This document shows, piece after piece, positions 34,616 to 46,365 of a DNA stretch of 64,000 nt; positions within the stretch are counted from its first letter, which is position 1, and every line of letters starts with the position of its first letter. The DNA lies in contig NC_059393.1 of the NCBI RefSeq assembly GCF_019703515.2, forward strand, positions 8,139,501 through 8,203,500, read 5' to 3'. The notes under the pieces were generated by a model. The model worked only from the letters and a program-made list of their open reading frames with translations, was not told the origin of the DNA and did no database searches. The stretch comes from Myxocyprinus asiaticus. Its lineage: Eukaryota; Chordata; Actinopteri; Cypriniformes; Catostomidae. A program made the position numbers and the translations under genes.

Positions 34616-36573
34616 GTAATGCTTTAGAATACTGTTTCATATTTAATAGGTAACTATGCAGGAATTAATGCAGGACAAATGAGTAGTACTACAATAACAC
34701 TTCGGTCACTACTATTAACTAATATAGAAATACAATTAACTAATCAGTAAGTAATAGCAATCTGATGACTGTGGTAGTTCACTGTTAGCTAATCAATATT
34801 TACTGAATTTGATTTGCCTCACTGAGAACTACTAACTATGAGTAAATAATGATAACTTCTAATTAATTACTTATCACAACATTAACTCCTCAAAATCTAG
34901 TCTCTAAAATGTGAACAATTTATTTTCAACATTAATGAATAACTTTTGCATGTTGCATAGTACATAATGAGTTCTTCTCAATAATTATCTTGGTTAACCC
35001 TTAGTAATGAGTCAAGTGTTACCACATCCATATGAAGGAATTACTAATGATCTGGAATAGTTTTCTAAAGTGAAAATCATGGTAACTCACTATTAATTAA
35101 TGAGATCTTATTATGTTCTTCCTTATGAGTTAATGGTTATCTTGAACAGTATTATAAATTGAAAACACATAAACCATTAATAGTAACTGAGGTGTTACTG
35201 GTCACTTAATAGTGAATACTCAAGTATTTGGTTCAACATTTTATTAATGCATTCAAATACACACATGCAAATCAGTTAGCTACATAAACATTCACACAGA
35301 TTCAAAACATAGTCTTGTGATATTAAATTCATCGACCATATACTGCATAATGGTTTGTGCTCACAGTTGCAGTTGTGAATGAGTGCCGGTGGCCTACATA
35401 AATTTAATACACAGCGATATATATATTATAATATGTATTTATTATAATATGTATTTCAAACAGTCGACTTATATAAAACAACCAATTAAGATAAATATAA
35501 AAATAAAGTGCTGGCAAACAAGTGCGCTGATCTCCAAAAGACTTAACCGGGAAACTGTGCTTCTCCGAGGTTGATTCCACCTGTCTGTGTACTTCCACCC
35601 TGAACAGGTAGTCCACTCAGTAGTGTTTCAGAACTACTTCTGAGTACTCTAAATTGTGTATTAAATGCCTACATGTTTTTGCTCATCGAGATGCTCAGGA
35701 GCGGCGCAAGCAGAACCGCGCTCTTCATCTTCGTCAGGTTTTAACCCCGCCCACCTCCTCAGCTCCAGCGTTGAATATCATGAAGCCTGATTGGATTAGA
35801 GGCTTGATGGACGTGTAGTTTTACAGTTTAGATTATTTTGTTTGATTACATTCATTAAGTTATTGAAATACAGAAAAAAAGCAATTCATATGAAAATGAC
35901 TTTAATACAGCACTCGTGATTAACATATTTATGTTTCAAAAATTCTCGCACACTCTCTCTCTTTATATATATATATATATATAATTACCTTGAAGAATAG
36001 GTTTGAAACCTTTTTTGAGAATTATGATTCAGTGTACACTTTTCATGGTGCAGAGAAAGTATTTTAGTGTATTCCATTTAGTATTTATATACAATACATT
36101 TTTGAATCATAAATATTTTTTATAACATACCTTTATTTAAGGTAAGCTGACTAGTAATGATACTCTACCAGGCACTGTCGAACAGTGATTTAGAGTGGTG
36201 TTATGTTCATAAATGATTTCTGGTTAAAGAACGCATATTTATCTCTGATGATGCAATTTCATGTTGACAATAAATTGTTCACATTTTTGACACTGTATTT
36301 TGAGGAGTTAATGTTGTGATAAGTAATTAATTAGTTGTTATTATTATTTACTCAGTTAGTTAGTAGTTCTCAGTGAGGCAAATCAAATTCAGTAAATATT
36401 GATTAGCTAACAGTGAACTACCACAGTCATCAGATCGCTATTACTTACTGATTAGTTAATTGTGTTTCTATATTAGTTAGTAGTGACTGAAGTGTTAATG
36501 TTACTACTCATTTGTCCTGCATTAATTCCTGCATAGTTACGTTTTAATATGGAATGGTATTCTAAAGCATTAC
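34616..36573. mobile_element. Large long-TIR foldback element (Mutator-like?)
   Basis: The left terminus GTAATGCTTTAGAATA (34616) and the right terminus TATTCTAAAGCATTAC (to 36573) are exact inverse complements. Pairing continues inward for about 300 bases: AATTAATGCAGGACAAATGAG, ACTAATCAGTAAGTAATAGC, ATTTGATTTGCCTCACTGAG and ACTTATCACAACATTAACTC all have inverse partners at 36296-36540. The flanks hold AGAATCTTTG and AGAATCATTA (8 of 10 identical), a possible diverged 9-10 bp target duplication. Long TIRs plus a 9-10 bp duplication point to the Mutator superfamily, but no MULE transposase is present. The core at 35640-35830 is unusually GC-rich. Confidence 0.72.
35669..35728 (-). other. Mini-ORF with signal-peptide-like sequence in the GC-rich core
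   Basis: A 19-codon frame, MKSAVLLAPLLSISMSKNM, with a Lys followed by a hydrophobic run, as in a signal peptide. Upstream on the same strand lie a GC-box-like GGTGGGCGGGG (about 35743-35753) and an inverted-CCAAT-type ATCCAAT (about 35790-35796). The TTAAAA at 35738-35744 is too close to the ATG to act as its TATA box. It could be a captured promoter and first exon, or chance. Confidence 0.2.
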
Positions 36574-36621
36574 AGAATCATTATACAGCTTTGGCCGTAC
36601 AATGGCGGTTCATAGTGACTA

Positions 36622-36907
36622 CCCTTACAAAAAAATCTAAACTAGCCGCAAACTTGCCGCAGATTTGCAGCTGGTTATTTTCACATGCAAATGAGCATTT
36701 GATTTGCTGTAAATGTTTGCCAGAAATTTGCAGCTCTTCACCGGTAGTGGTGAACCTTCAGCAAACCTTTGGGAACAATGGACAATTTTCTGCAAATTTG
36801 CCACAAATCTCATTTGCGTGTGAAAATTATTGCGTGTGAAAATTATCTGTGGCGAATTTGCGGCAAGTTTGCGGCAAATTTGCAGTGAACTCTCAATTTT
36901 TGTAAGG
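36622..36907. mobile_element. CCTTACAAAAAT-ended MITE, copy 3
   Basis: Starts CCCTTACAAAAAAATC and ends TCAATTTTTGTAAGG. Interior is rich in TTTGCGGCAAGTTTGC-type self-complementary blocks. Matches copies 1 and 2 in order. Confidence 0.75.
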
Positions 36908-37470
36908 ATAGGGGCTGTCAATCTCCAAAAAAACAAAACAAAAACAAACAAAACAAAAATGCTAGATGCAAACTTTGGAGGAGGGCAAAATTATCACTGA
37001 ATTACTTTAATTTCAGTCTGTTCATCACACAAAGCTATCAAATGACTTCAGAAGACTTCAAATGTAGCACACATGTCATATGGACTACTTTTATGGTTCT
37101 TTTTTTGGTTTTTACATTTACATTTGACATTTCTATTTGATGGAAAAGCAACGTGGAAGTAAACAACAGTATAGCAAGTACAACACGTGAACAGTATGAT
37201 ATAGCTATTGCAGTTTGGGTGTACTACTGAAATCCTCTAAGGGGATTGTCTATTTAGACTCAAGAAGTGTCTGAGAAAATATGTATAGTATGTGTAGTTT
37301 CTTTGTAGCTTATGTGTTGTGTAGCTCAAAATGTGTAATATAATAATGTTCGGTGAAACATCCATGCATTAAAGGTTAAATATGTACATGAATGTTATGA
37401 TCAAACATTCCCTACAATGTTCAAAGTATGAAAAGAAATGAAATTCTTAGGATATTTCTCTAATCATATA
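36908..37470. other. Intergenic DNA, nothing recognised
   Basis: AT-rich and non-coding as far as can be seen. Confidence 0.4.
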
Positions 37471-37849
37471 CAGTTGTGCTCAGAAGTTTGCATACCCTGG
37501 CAGAAATTGTGAAATTTTGGCATTGATTTTGAGATCATGCAAAAAAACTGTCTTTTATTTAAGGATAGTGATCATATGAAGCCATTTATCATCACATAGT
37601 TGTCTGGCTCCTTTTTAAATCAGAATGATAACAGAAATCACCCAAATGGCCCTGATCAAAAGTTTACATACCCTTGAATGTTTGGCCTTGTTACAGACAC
37701 ACAAGGTGACACACATAGGTTTAAATGGCAATTAAAGGTTAATTTCCCACACCTGTGGCTTTTTAAATTGCAGTTAGTGTCTGTGTATAAATAGTCAGTG
37801 AGTTTGTTAGCTCTCATGTGGATGCACTGAGCAGGCTAGATACTGAGCC

Positions 37850-38092
37850 ATGGGGAGCAGAAAAGAACTGTCAAAAGACCTGCGTAACAAGGTAATGGAA
37901 ATTTATAAAGATGGAAAAGGATATAAAAAGATATCCAAAGCCTTGAAAATGCCAGTCAGTACTGTTCAATCACTTATTAAGAAGTGGAAAATTCAGGGAT
38001 CTCTTGATACCAAGCCAAGGTCAGGTAGACCAAGAAAGATTTCAGCCACAACTGCCAGAAGAATTGTTCAGGATACAAAGAAAAACCCATAG
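37850..38092 (+). pseudogene. Tc1 transposase N-terminus (HTH), + arm
   Basis: 80 codons from an ATG to an in-frame TAG. Two helix-turn-helix-like segments, with KALKMPVSTVQSLIKKWK as the first recognition region and the GRPRK motif after it, as in Tc1 DNA-binding domains. Reading continues for about 20 more codons in the same frame past the stop (VTSGEIQAALEKDGVVVSRS) before the inverted junction. Confidence 0.8.
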
Positions 38093-38164
38093 GTAACCTC
38101 AGGAGAAATACAGGCTGCTCTGGAAAAAGATGGCGTGGTTGTTTCAAGGAGCACAATACTTGTT

Positions 38165-38623
38165 GACCCCTCTCCAAACATAGCGCTTATGGTTGTGACC
38201 ATAAAGCTCTATTTTGGTCTCGTCACTCCAAATTACACTGTGCCAGAAGCTGTGAGGTGTTTAAAGGTGTTGTCGGGCATATTGTAACCGGGCTTTATTG
38301 TGGCATTGACTTCTTTCTGGCAACTCGACCATGCAGCTCATTTTTGTTCAAGTATCTTCCTATTGTGCTCCTTGAAACAACCACACCGTCTTTTCCAGAG
38401 CAGCCTGTATTTCTCCTGAGGTTACCTGTGGGTTTATCTTTGTACCCTGAACAATTCTTCTGGCAGTTGTGGCTGAAATCTTTCTTGGTCTACCTGACCT
38501 TGGCTTGGTATCAAGAGATCCCTGAATTTTCCACAACTTAACAAGTGATTGGACAGCACTGACTGGCATTTTCAAGGCTTTGGATATATTTTTATATCCT
38601 TTCCCATCTTTATAAAGTTCCAT
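38165..38623 (-). pseudogene. Tc1 transposase N-terminus to mid-DDE, - arm
   Basis: Same start region as the + arm, but it extends further into the catalytic domain, with frameshifts after ALEKTV. It contains WSDETKIELYGHN near 38200-38232, carrying a conserved catalytic-domain aspartate. The C-terminal part of the domain, including the last acidic residue, is absent. Divergence between the two arms is visible (KKIS against KNIS, LIKKWK against LVKLWK). Confidence 0.75.
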
Positions 38624-39056
38624 TACCTTGTTACACAGGTCTTTTGACAGTTCTTTTATGCTCCCCGTGGCTCAGTATCTAGCCTGCTCAGTGCATCCAT
38701 GTGAGAGCTAACAAACTCATTGACTATTTATACACAGACACTAATTGCAATTTAAAAAGCCACAGGTGTGGGAAATTAATTGCTATTTAAACCTGTCTGT
38801 ATCACCTTGTGTGTCTGTAACAAAGCCAAACATTCAAGGGTATATAAACTTTTGATTAGGGCCATTTGGGTGATTTCTGTTACCATTATGATTTAAAAAG
38901 GAGCCAAACAACTATGTGATAATAAATGGCTTCATATGATCACTATCCTTAAATAAAAGACAGTTTTTTTTTTTTTGCATGATCAGTCATATTTTCAAAA
39001 TCAATGCCAAAATTTCACAATTTCTGCCAGGTTATGCAAACTTTTGAGCACAACTG

Positions 39057-40149
39057 TATATTCTTGAGTTTCTGACAAGAAATTCTGCTTGTGTCCCCTT
39101 AAACCTGTTCTAATTGAAGCATACATAACCCTCAGGATGTTGTGAGAATGCTTGGCTGCTTGGATTGACATTGGTTGAGTCCTAGAGATAAACCAAAGCA
39201 TATAGGAACCAGTCTGACACTTTTTACATGTGAGCAGCAAAGAGGATTACATCCAAAAGCCTGAGTACCTTTTAAGGCCTGATGTAGGGACCAATGTCAA
39301 TGACTCTATCAGCTCTTTCAGTTGATTGAGGAACTGGGAACATTGAATGTTGCACTGCGTTGTGTAAAAGAGAAACACATACAGGTGCAGGTGTGTAACT
39401 CTACGTTAGTCAATGTCAAGTTATACTTTTATGATCTTGTTTTTTGTCTCAACATTAAACAGTTTTACCCATGACAGTAGCAACAAGTGCGTACAAGTAA
39501 ATTAATAATTGGCAGAGTTTTGATTTTTTGGTGAACTTTTTCAAGAAACAGGTGTTAGACTTGGAGCTTTGGTGAAATTGTTAAAAGAACAAATGGTAAG
39601 AGTTCATGATCCACATTAAACTGCTTAGCCATTCAAGGTTGTTGTTGGGACAATGATGTAATGTAAGAAAAAAAACATGGATGTGATAAGCCTGCATTAT
39701 GGATACTCACTCAAGTCAAGCAACTCGGTGGTAAATAAAGGATTTATCAGAGGGTCATGTTGCACTCAGGCCAAGGGTGTGGTTGTTTTGTAACAAGTCA
39801 AAAAGTGTTCCACATAAACCAAATGATGAATCAGTCACTAATGGTCTTTAAAAACAGAACAACCTGATCCTTCTGTGTTTTGAATAAGCCACTGTTGTGC
39901 TGTAGATTTTACCCAACTTCCTTTTTTTTTTTAAGTGTCATGTCAGTTCACATGGACTTCCTCTCTTGAGCCCTATCTTAGACAATGACATCCATCACTA
40001 CTCAATAATACATCAATCTGTTACAATAGTTATGTAATAATGGGCCTGCTTATCCTGTTTTTATGCTGACATATCTTCACTCCAATGAGTTAACAAGTCA
40101 TCACTTAAAAGGAGGATTTATGTCAGTCATATATACACTCATTGGGCCC
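39057..40149. other. Intergenic DNA, nothing recognised
   Basis: No gene or bounded repeat was identified. Confidence 0.4.
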
Positions 40150-41422
40150 CATTCATGAAACCCCATTTTTTAGTATATTGTAGAGTGTGGAATTATATAT
40201 TATAGAACCATTCTTATTAAATAGTTGCATTGAATTGTTCATGTTTCCATTCTTATGCTAACTGTTAAATTGACATGTCTATAAAATTATTCTCATGTAA
40301 ATTCACAGATGATGAAACCATTCTTATGTGGAGTTGCATTGCATTGTTTGTATTTTTATGTAAAGTGTTGCACTGAATCATCCAATTCAAAAAATCCGTG
40401 CTTGCATTGATATTTGCATTAAATCATTTGTAAAACCATTCTTCTGTAAATGGTCACAGTGATTAAAACAATTCTAAGGTAATGGTACACATTGACAAGT
40501 TCCATTTTTTTTGTAAATTGTTGCATTAATAGTTTGTGAATCCATTCTTACGCAAATAAAACTTTTCTTATGTAAATTGTCACAATTAATCTTTCGTTAA
40601 ACCAATTTTACGTAAACTATTGCATTTGCATCGTTCGTTAATTAAGTTCTCCTATGAGTATTTGCACTGAATGACTTGTTAAACCATTCTTAGGTAAACG
40701 GCCGCATTTATTAGTTTGTTAAAGAATTCTTGCATAAATTGTCACAATGAGTCATTTTTAAAACCATTCTTGTGTGCTGTAAATGGTCACATTGAATCGT
40801 TGGTAAAACTATTTTTAATCGAACTGTTGCATTGAATCATTTATAAAACCATTTTTACGTAAACCGTTGCATTAAATCACTTGTAGATCAATTCTTACAT
40901 AAGTATTCGCATCAAATCATTTGTAAAACGATTCTTACGAAAATGGTTGTATTGAATTGTTTTTAAAACCATTTTTTTGCAAATTGTTACATTGAAATGT
41001 CTGTAAAACTATTCTTAAGAATACTGACACTTTGAATTGTTCATAAAACCATTCTTTTCTAGTGTTGCATTACATTGTTCATAAAGCCATTCTCATGTAT
41101 ATATCTCACACTGAATTGTTCGTTAAACCAATTTTTCCGTAAACTGTTGCATTGAATTATTTATAAAACCACTTACGCAAACTGTTACATTTAATTATTT
41201 ATAAAAAACATTATTATGTAAACTGGTGCATTGAATCAATCACAATCAATTACATCATAAGTATTTGCATTGAATTGTTTATAAAACCATTCTTATGCAA
41301 ATGTACATTGATATATCTGTAAAACTATTATTTTGTAAATTGTACCATTTTAAGTAAATTGTCACATTGAATCATTTATAAAATCATTCTTACTTAAACT
41401 GTTTCATTGAATCACTCATAAA
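40150..41422. repeat. Degenerate ~42-bp tandem array, left part
   Basis: About 30 diverged copies of a unit near AAACCATTCTTACGTAAACT followed by GTTGCATTGAATCATTTGT. The phase of CATTCTTA, TAAA, TTGCATTGAAT and TTTGTAAAACC recurs every 40-44 bases. The array resumes at 42781 after an insertion. No coding frame. Confidence 0.82.
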
Positions 41423-42780
41423 CAGTGGTGGGCCGTGCATTTAAAGTCTAGGTCTTCAGTGTGATTCATGCCATTAAGAAAACACAGTTTCACAATGAAT
41501 AAGACACCCTATGCCTTTGGGCATCATATATTATGTCGCAACTAACTAGTAATACCAACTGACATTTTAAAAACATGTCAACGCACGAAAGCCAGAACTT
41601 GAAACGACACTTAATGCTCAAGCAAGCCTAATTTTAACTGCAGCATGACTGTTTTGTGAAATGAACATCTCCCGAACAGACATTCAAAACTCATAATTTT
41701 TCATATGAATCTACCAAGGAGGTCTATAATACCTGGAAAAATATATCTAATAATATTTGCAATTTAAATGTTGCTTGCAATAAATTTTGTTTCGTCAGGG
41801 TACACGGTTATGCTGCGTTCCATTCAAGTTGAATGTGGGATATTCCTACTTGATATCTCCGACCATAAATGCATTCCATTCCCCGATATTCGGAAGATGA
41901 CGTTTAAGGAAACAAAATGCAATGCTCCCATTAGCTTAGCAGGGGTTTGACTCTCATTAGAGATGTCTCCTAGCAATCCAACTGATAAACAATGGTACAG
42001 CACTAGAATTTGTGCTTCTGGTGTACGATTATCAAAAGAGATTATAATGTTTTATACACCTGTTATAAAACAGGTGTTTGTTAAACAAGCTTTAATATCA
42101 TGTAATGTGGAAACAAACTCATTTATCGATATTACTTAATAAAGTGAATGTTTATCACTTACTTTGTATATCTCCCTGAGTGTCGACATGTTTGTGTGAC
42201 ATCATGCCCCTGCATCTCAGCGAAGTTGGGAATTTCTGCACGAGCTTACAAGTTGTAATTCTGACTTCAAGATGCATTCTATTGCACTTTCCCTAGTAGG
42301 AAGTTGTAAAATCCGACTTTCCGAGTTGAATGGAACGCAGCACTACTTTTCAAAACTTGATCTGACACTGAATGCTCAAGCAGCCTAATTTACACTTAGA
42401 AAACTCCTGATGTTGCTATAACAATGCAAAAAGCACTTACAAATTTACTTAAAGTGAAAATCAGCCCTCCTTTCCTGTTTAATTAATTAAGCAATCACAC
42501 GGTCATGCAGAACATCTCGTGTTTTTAAATCCATAAGTATCTCTTTCTCAGTGGTGATGTGGTAGTGATGACAGCCGACTCGTCAGCAAGATCTTGCGCT
42601 TTTTGCTCTTGAATTACGTACATCACTTAACGCATGATTGCGTCACTCAAGGACAGCTAGAAGGCCTCAACTGGGACATATCCTAAAGATCACACCCACC
42701 AAGAACAAATAAATCAATCTGATTGGCTGATGAATCTGACAATCTGACTTTAGTTGCCCATTAATTTGCACCGTTGAGGG
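41423..42780. mobile_element. Insertion inside the tandem array (CAGTGGTGGGCCGTGCATTT end)
   Basis: The array is interrupted abruptly by CAGTGGTGGGCCGTGCATTT, an end I associate with hAT-like non-autonomous elements of fish. The right end is degraded (TTTGCACCGTTGAGG) and no clean TSD is seen. It carries a second, palindromic element at 41811-42341. Direct duplicates GACACTTAATGCTCAAGCAAGCCTAATTT and GACACTGAATGCTCAAGCAGCCTAATTT flank that inner element. Confidence 0.55.
41811..42341. mobile_element. Palindromic MITE TGCTGCGTTCCATTCAAGTTG
   Basis: The left terminus TGCTGCGTTCCATTCAAGTT pairs with the right terminus AGTTGAATGGAACGCAGCA. Further inward, TTCCTACTTGATATC pairs loosely with the CTAGTAGGAAGTTG region. 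Non-coding. The superfamily is not determined. Confidence 0.72.
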
Positions 42781-43000
42781 ATTGAATCATCCTAAATCAA
42801 TTCCTACATACATTTTTGCATTGAATCGTTTGTAAAAGCATTCTTACGTAAATGGTTGTATTGAATTATTGGTAAAACCATTCTTATGTTGCATTGAATT
42901 GTTCGTGAAAACATTTGTGTGCAAATTGTGATATTTAATAGTTTATAAAACCATTCATCCATAAATTGTCACATTTTGCAACAACGATTTTACTGTACAG
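42781..43000. repeat. Degenerate ~42-bp tandem array, right part
   Basis: The same unit as 40150-41422 continues for about five copies after the insertion. Confidence 0.75.
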
Positions 43001-44139
43001 ATGATCTACACAGAAATGAGTTCTGCTCGAGTTTTATAAATATGGTCCAATGCCATCAAAGAAGGCCAAGTGAGGTAACCAGAGACTTTAGACACATACA
43101 GTAGATAATGTCAAATACCAGTTCAGCTCTTTTGTGGTTAGTCTTCACTACCATTTTCGTTAAGGTTTCTAGATAGTGATGCAACATCCTGTGTAAGACA
43201 TTCTTGTAACTCTTTTCGGTATCTAGTAAAATTTTTTGTCTGGTCTTGAAATAGATGCATACTTTTACTGTCTCAGACAGCAACTGTAGAGAACGTGTGT
43301 GAAGAAACAGTGGGCACAACTGTTATTTGCATACTATCGCATGACACTTTTATCTTGCTACAAAGCAATTGGAGAGGAAATTAAAAAAAATGGAAGAGGA
43401 AATGTTTTCTTGTTGGTCTTTTCTTTGGCTACAAATGGATGAATATTGTTCATTCTGCATTTGCTGAAAACCCTTTTAAACCAGTGTGTCCCAAACTTTT
43501 TTTTTGTTTGTTTTTTTGTATTATGTACTCCCACAGCCTCAACAATAAGCCTTCATGCTTTGTTTTCTTCCCTTAAAAAGGAACAGAATGTGTTTAGGCA
43601 TTAACTACAAAATCACAAGATTACTTGTGATTTATTGAATTAACTTAATTTTTTGACAGCCCTTATATTGTCATTATATTATAATATAAAAGCTTTATAT
43701 TAAACTAAACATTTGTGCTCCCAGTGCCTCTTTATTTCATAAACGTGTGAAACACTCATCAGAAAATGTGCATAGCTGCAATATGATCATCGGGTAAACA
43801 TGTTTGAAGGCATGCTTTCGATTTCCCCTTTTAACTTCCTCTTTAGCTGGTTAGTGGAAAAGTACTGAGCTTTTTTAGCCGGATAGACAAGCATTCAAAT
43901 GTTTTAGACACCTTCATTCTCTCTATAGAGATCCTTATTGTATGTCATTACACATGGTTAATTCAGGACATTTTGATGCATGTACCGTTTTATCATTCTT
44001 TTCAAGATTCAAGTCTTATTGATCACAAATGATCTGAAAATACCTCATGGTATAGGTGATCTACCACAATGCACTAAAAATCATGCCTGAAGACTCACAC
44101 AGCATGTTCGCATTGCTAACAAAGACTTAAATATTGTTC
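43001..44139. other. Intergenic DNA
   Basis: A TTTTTTTTTGTTTGTTTTTTT tract lies near 43498-43518, and a TTTTTTGACAGCCC end at 43651-43664. No gene recognised. Confidence 0.4.
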
Positions 44140-44365
44140 TGTTTCTCACCCACACCTATCATATCACTTTTGAAGACATTGATTTAACCACTGGAGTCAC
44201 ATGGATTACTTTTATTCTGCCTTTGTGTGCTCTTTTGGAGTTTAAAAGTTATTCTTCTAAAAATCTTTGTTTGTGTTCAGCAGAAAAAAGAAAGTCAAAC
44301 ATTTCTTGTAAGTCATGAGGGTGGGTAAATGATGGGAGGATTTTTGGGTAAACTATCCTTTTAAG
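44140..44365. mobile_element. Angel-like element, right half only
   Basis: GACATTGATTTAACCACTGG, TCTTCTAAAAATCTTTG, AGTCATGAGGGTGGGTAAATG and TTTTGGGTAAACTATCCTTT match the right arm of the elements at 1150-1795 and 56308-58265. The left arm is missing. Confidence 0.65.
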
Positions 44366-44650
44366 GATTTTTTTTTTTTTCTGGTCGCAAAGCCTATCAA
44401 GATTTTTATTGAATATGGATGGAGCAACATAATTTGTGGGTGAATAAATAGAAACAGAGGGTTGGGTAATCATAATGCTTATTCAAAATAACCACTTCAG
44501 AAAAGTGTGCGCCTTTTCCTGTTCATTTTTAATCACATTTGGCATTTCATAATATCTTAACTATTCAATAAACAAATGAATCTCCATTGTGATTAAATCA
44601 GTCAGTGTTAGCCCACTTTGAACATTCTTCATAACAAATCTATTCCTCCC
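44366..44650. other. AT-rich spacer
   Basis: Nothing recognised. Confidence 0.4.
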
Positions 44651-44651
44651 A

Positions 44652-45075
44652 TTTAAGAATGGGTAGCTCAGCCAACATTGACGCTGACTACCACCCCAGG
44701 AGTGGTGAGTTCGAATCCAGGGCGTGCTGAGTGACTCCAACCAGGTCTTCTAAGCAACCAAATTGGCCCGGTTCCTAGGGTGGGTTGAGTCACATGGAGT
44801 AATCTCCTCGTGGTCACTATAATGTAGTTCTCGCTCTCGGTGAGGCGTGTGGTAAGTTGTGCATGGATGCTGAGGAGAATAGCATGAAGCCTCCACGTGT
44901 GCTTCGTCTCTGCGGTAACGCGCTCAACAAGCCACATGATCAGATGCGCGGATTGGCGGTCTCAGACGCAGAGGCAACTGAGATTCGTCCTCCACCACCC
45001 GGATTGAGTCACTACACCACCACGAGAATTTAGAGAGCATTGGGAATTGGGCATTCCAAATTGGAGAGAAAATGG
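44652..45075 (+). mobile_element. tRNA-derived SINE
   Basis: The head looks like a tRNA gene with internal pol III promoter: A-box-like GGGTAGCTCAGCC (44661) and a perfect B box GAGTTCGAATCC (44707-44718). The body follows, with AACCAAATTGGCCCGGTTCC, TCCTCGTGGTCACTATAATG and GCGGTAACGCGCTCAACAAGC. The tail is CATTCCAAATTGGAGAGAAAATGG, then a T-rich tract. It is about 420 bases, CpG-rich, and a well-known type of cyprinid SINE as I recall it. It is not a functional tRNA because no acceptor or anticodon stem is complete. Confidence 0.85.
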
Positions 45076-45835
45076 AAGAATTTCTTTATTTTTTTTTTTT
45101 TTTTGCTTTTTTATGGGGGGCCTTTAGCACCTGCCTTTTTTATTATTATTTATTGGACAGTTATTGAAAAACTCATTTTGAACAATTTGTCACAGAATAA
45201 ATCATTTATATGATTTATAATGAGAATAAATGTGAACATTTCAAATTCTCATTAGCTACATCATTTTGCATCTAAATTTTAGATAAAATCTCGAAATCCA
45301 CCTTTAGATATTACACATGATCAGGATCGGGAAAGTTTGTTTCATGGTGCTTTTTGCAGTGCATAGTGACAAACAGGCGTTTAGGAAGGCACTGTGGCAG
45401 CTTTTGTTGCTATTTAGTGTTTTGGCATGAAATCAAATCAAAAGTGCCTTTTACCTCGAGGGGCCCGTAGCCCTGTTGTACCCAGAGGGGCATGTTGTCA
45501 CACTATGAGATAAGTTATCAATGGGAACCTGCTATTCAATTCCCTAACAAAGGCTATTTAATGGCTCTTCAGCTATATTTAAACTATAAAACAATTATCA
45601 TACCATTATTTAGGACACCAGTAACTGTAATTATTAAATTATATAAAAGTTCAATGTGTAAAACATGTGTGACAACTTGCCCCAGCCAGACATGTGTGAA
45701 AAATGCTCTTGTACTGAGATCGTAATATAACCTTTTGATTCAAATCTACCCTCATTACATAGATTTCCCTTACCGGAATTTATCCTACTGTCTTTTAATT
45801 GTTTCCACTTGTTTACCCAACAGCAGCTATTCCAA

Positions 45836-45840
<5 letters not shown>
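45076..45840. other. Intergenic DNA
   Basis: No gene was recognised. An A/T-rich run follows. Confidence 0.4.

Positions 45841-45906
<66 letters not shown>
45841..45906. repeat. Microsatellite (TA)n
   Basis: A run of about 31 TA units directly after a run of A. Confidence 0.97.
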
Positions 45907-45908
<2 letters not shown>

Positions 45909-46059
45909 AGCCTATTGGAATTATAATTTGTAGAATTATTCTTTGCTAATAGAAAACTAGCATTTGTGCATTTGGATTTTTGACTCAAAACCTCATAGTT
46001 ACTGAGATATAGCCCTTCTCCGTGTGACAACTAGCCCCTCTATTGTGTTCTGCAATGTA

Positions 46060-46365
46060 AGTGCAACATTAGTGATGGCGCTCTTGAGCACACCTAGAGG
46101 CGCATGAGCGCACAGCAGAGATGCGATCCGCAAGCGCACTTTTCTGAACGCAGGAAGCTGGCGCTTTAAGAAGCGACGCGCTGAAGAGGCAGGCCGGTGT
46201 TTTTCCATTTGTGATGATGGTCACCCATGTCGAGAGACAAAGGTCAGAAAAAAAGCTCATAAACTAAATTTACCGCCGCCGATGTTATTCAGCACCCAGC
46301 AGCCGCACAATACAGAAGGGACAAGAGCATTTCAAAGGAATTAAAGGAACATTTAAACAGTAAAG
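46060..46365 (+). promoter_or_regulatory. CpG-rich candidate promoter and first non-coding exon (slc6a6?)
   Basis: A local cluster of CpG, unlike the surrounding DNA: GCGCATGAGCGCACAGC, GAAGCGACGCGCTG, GCCGCCGATG. It ends in AACAGTAAAG|GTATGATTT, an acceptable splice donor with GT at 46366-46367. No long open frame runs through it on the + strand. Vertebrate SLC6A6 genes have a non-coding first exon spliced to the ATG exon, and an acceptor-like CTCCTCTACATTAG precedes the ATG at 59410. Linking the two is inference across 13 kb. Confidence 0.28.

Larger units (their letters stand above)
37471..39056. mobile_element. Tc1-type transposon rebuilt as an inverted duplication
   Basis: Termini CAGTTGTGCTCAGAAGTTTG and CAAACTTTTGAGCACAACTG are flanked by TA at 37469-37470 and 39057-39058, the Tc1/mariner target site. 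Two transposase N-termini face each other: + strand 37850-38092 and - strand 38623-38360, both reading DLRNKVMEIYKDGKGYKKIS-like helix-turn-helix sequence with KPRSGRPRK. The - arm continues through SRSTIGRYLNKN to SDETKIELYGHNHKRYVWRG (38165-38235), which includes an aspartate of the DDE domain. The + arm stops near 38160 and joins that sequence. The 3' half with the last catalytic residue is missing from both. The result is a long foldback able to move only in trans. Confidence 0.85.

Noticed and set aside
35738..35744. TATA box for the 35728 mini-ORF
   Set aside because: It lies only about 10 bases upstream of the ATG, too near to set a start site before it.
40150..41422. CRISPR-like array
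   Set aside because: Units are contiguous and diverged with no constant repeat and unique spacer, and the DNA is vertebrate.
44661..44735. Functional tRNA gene
   Set aside because: The A and B boxes belong to a SINE head; the cloverleaf stems are not complete and a 350-base SINE body follows.
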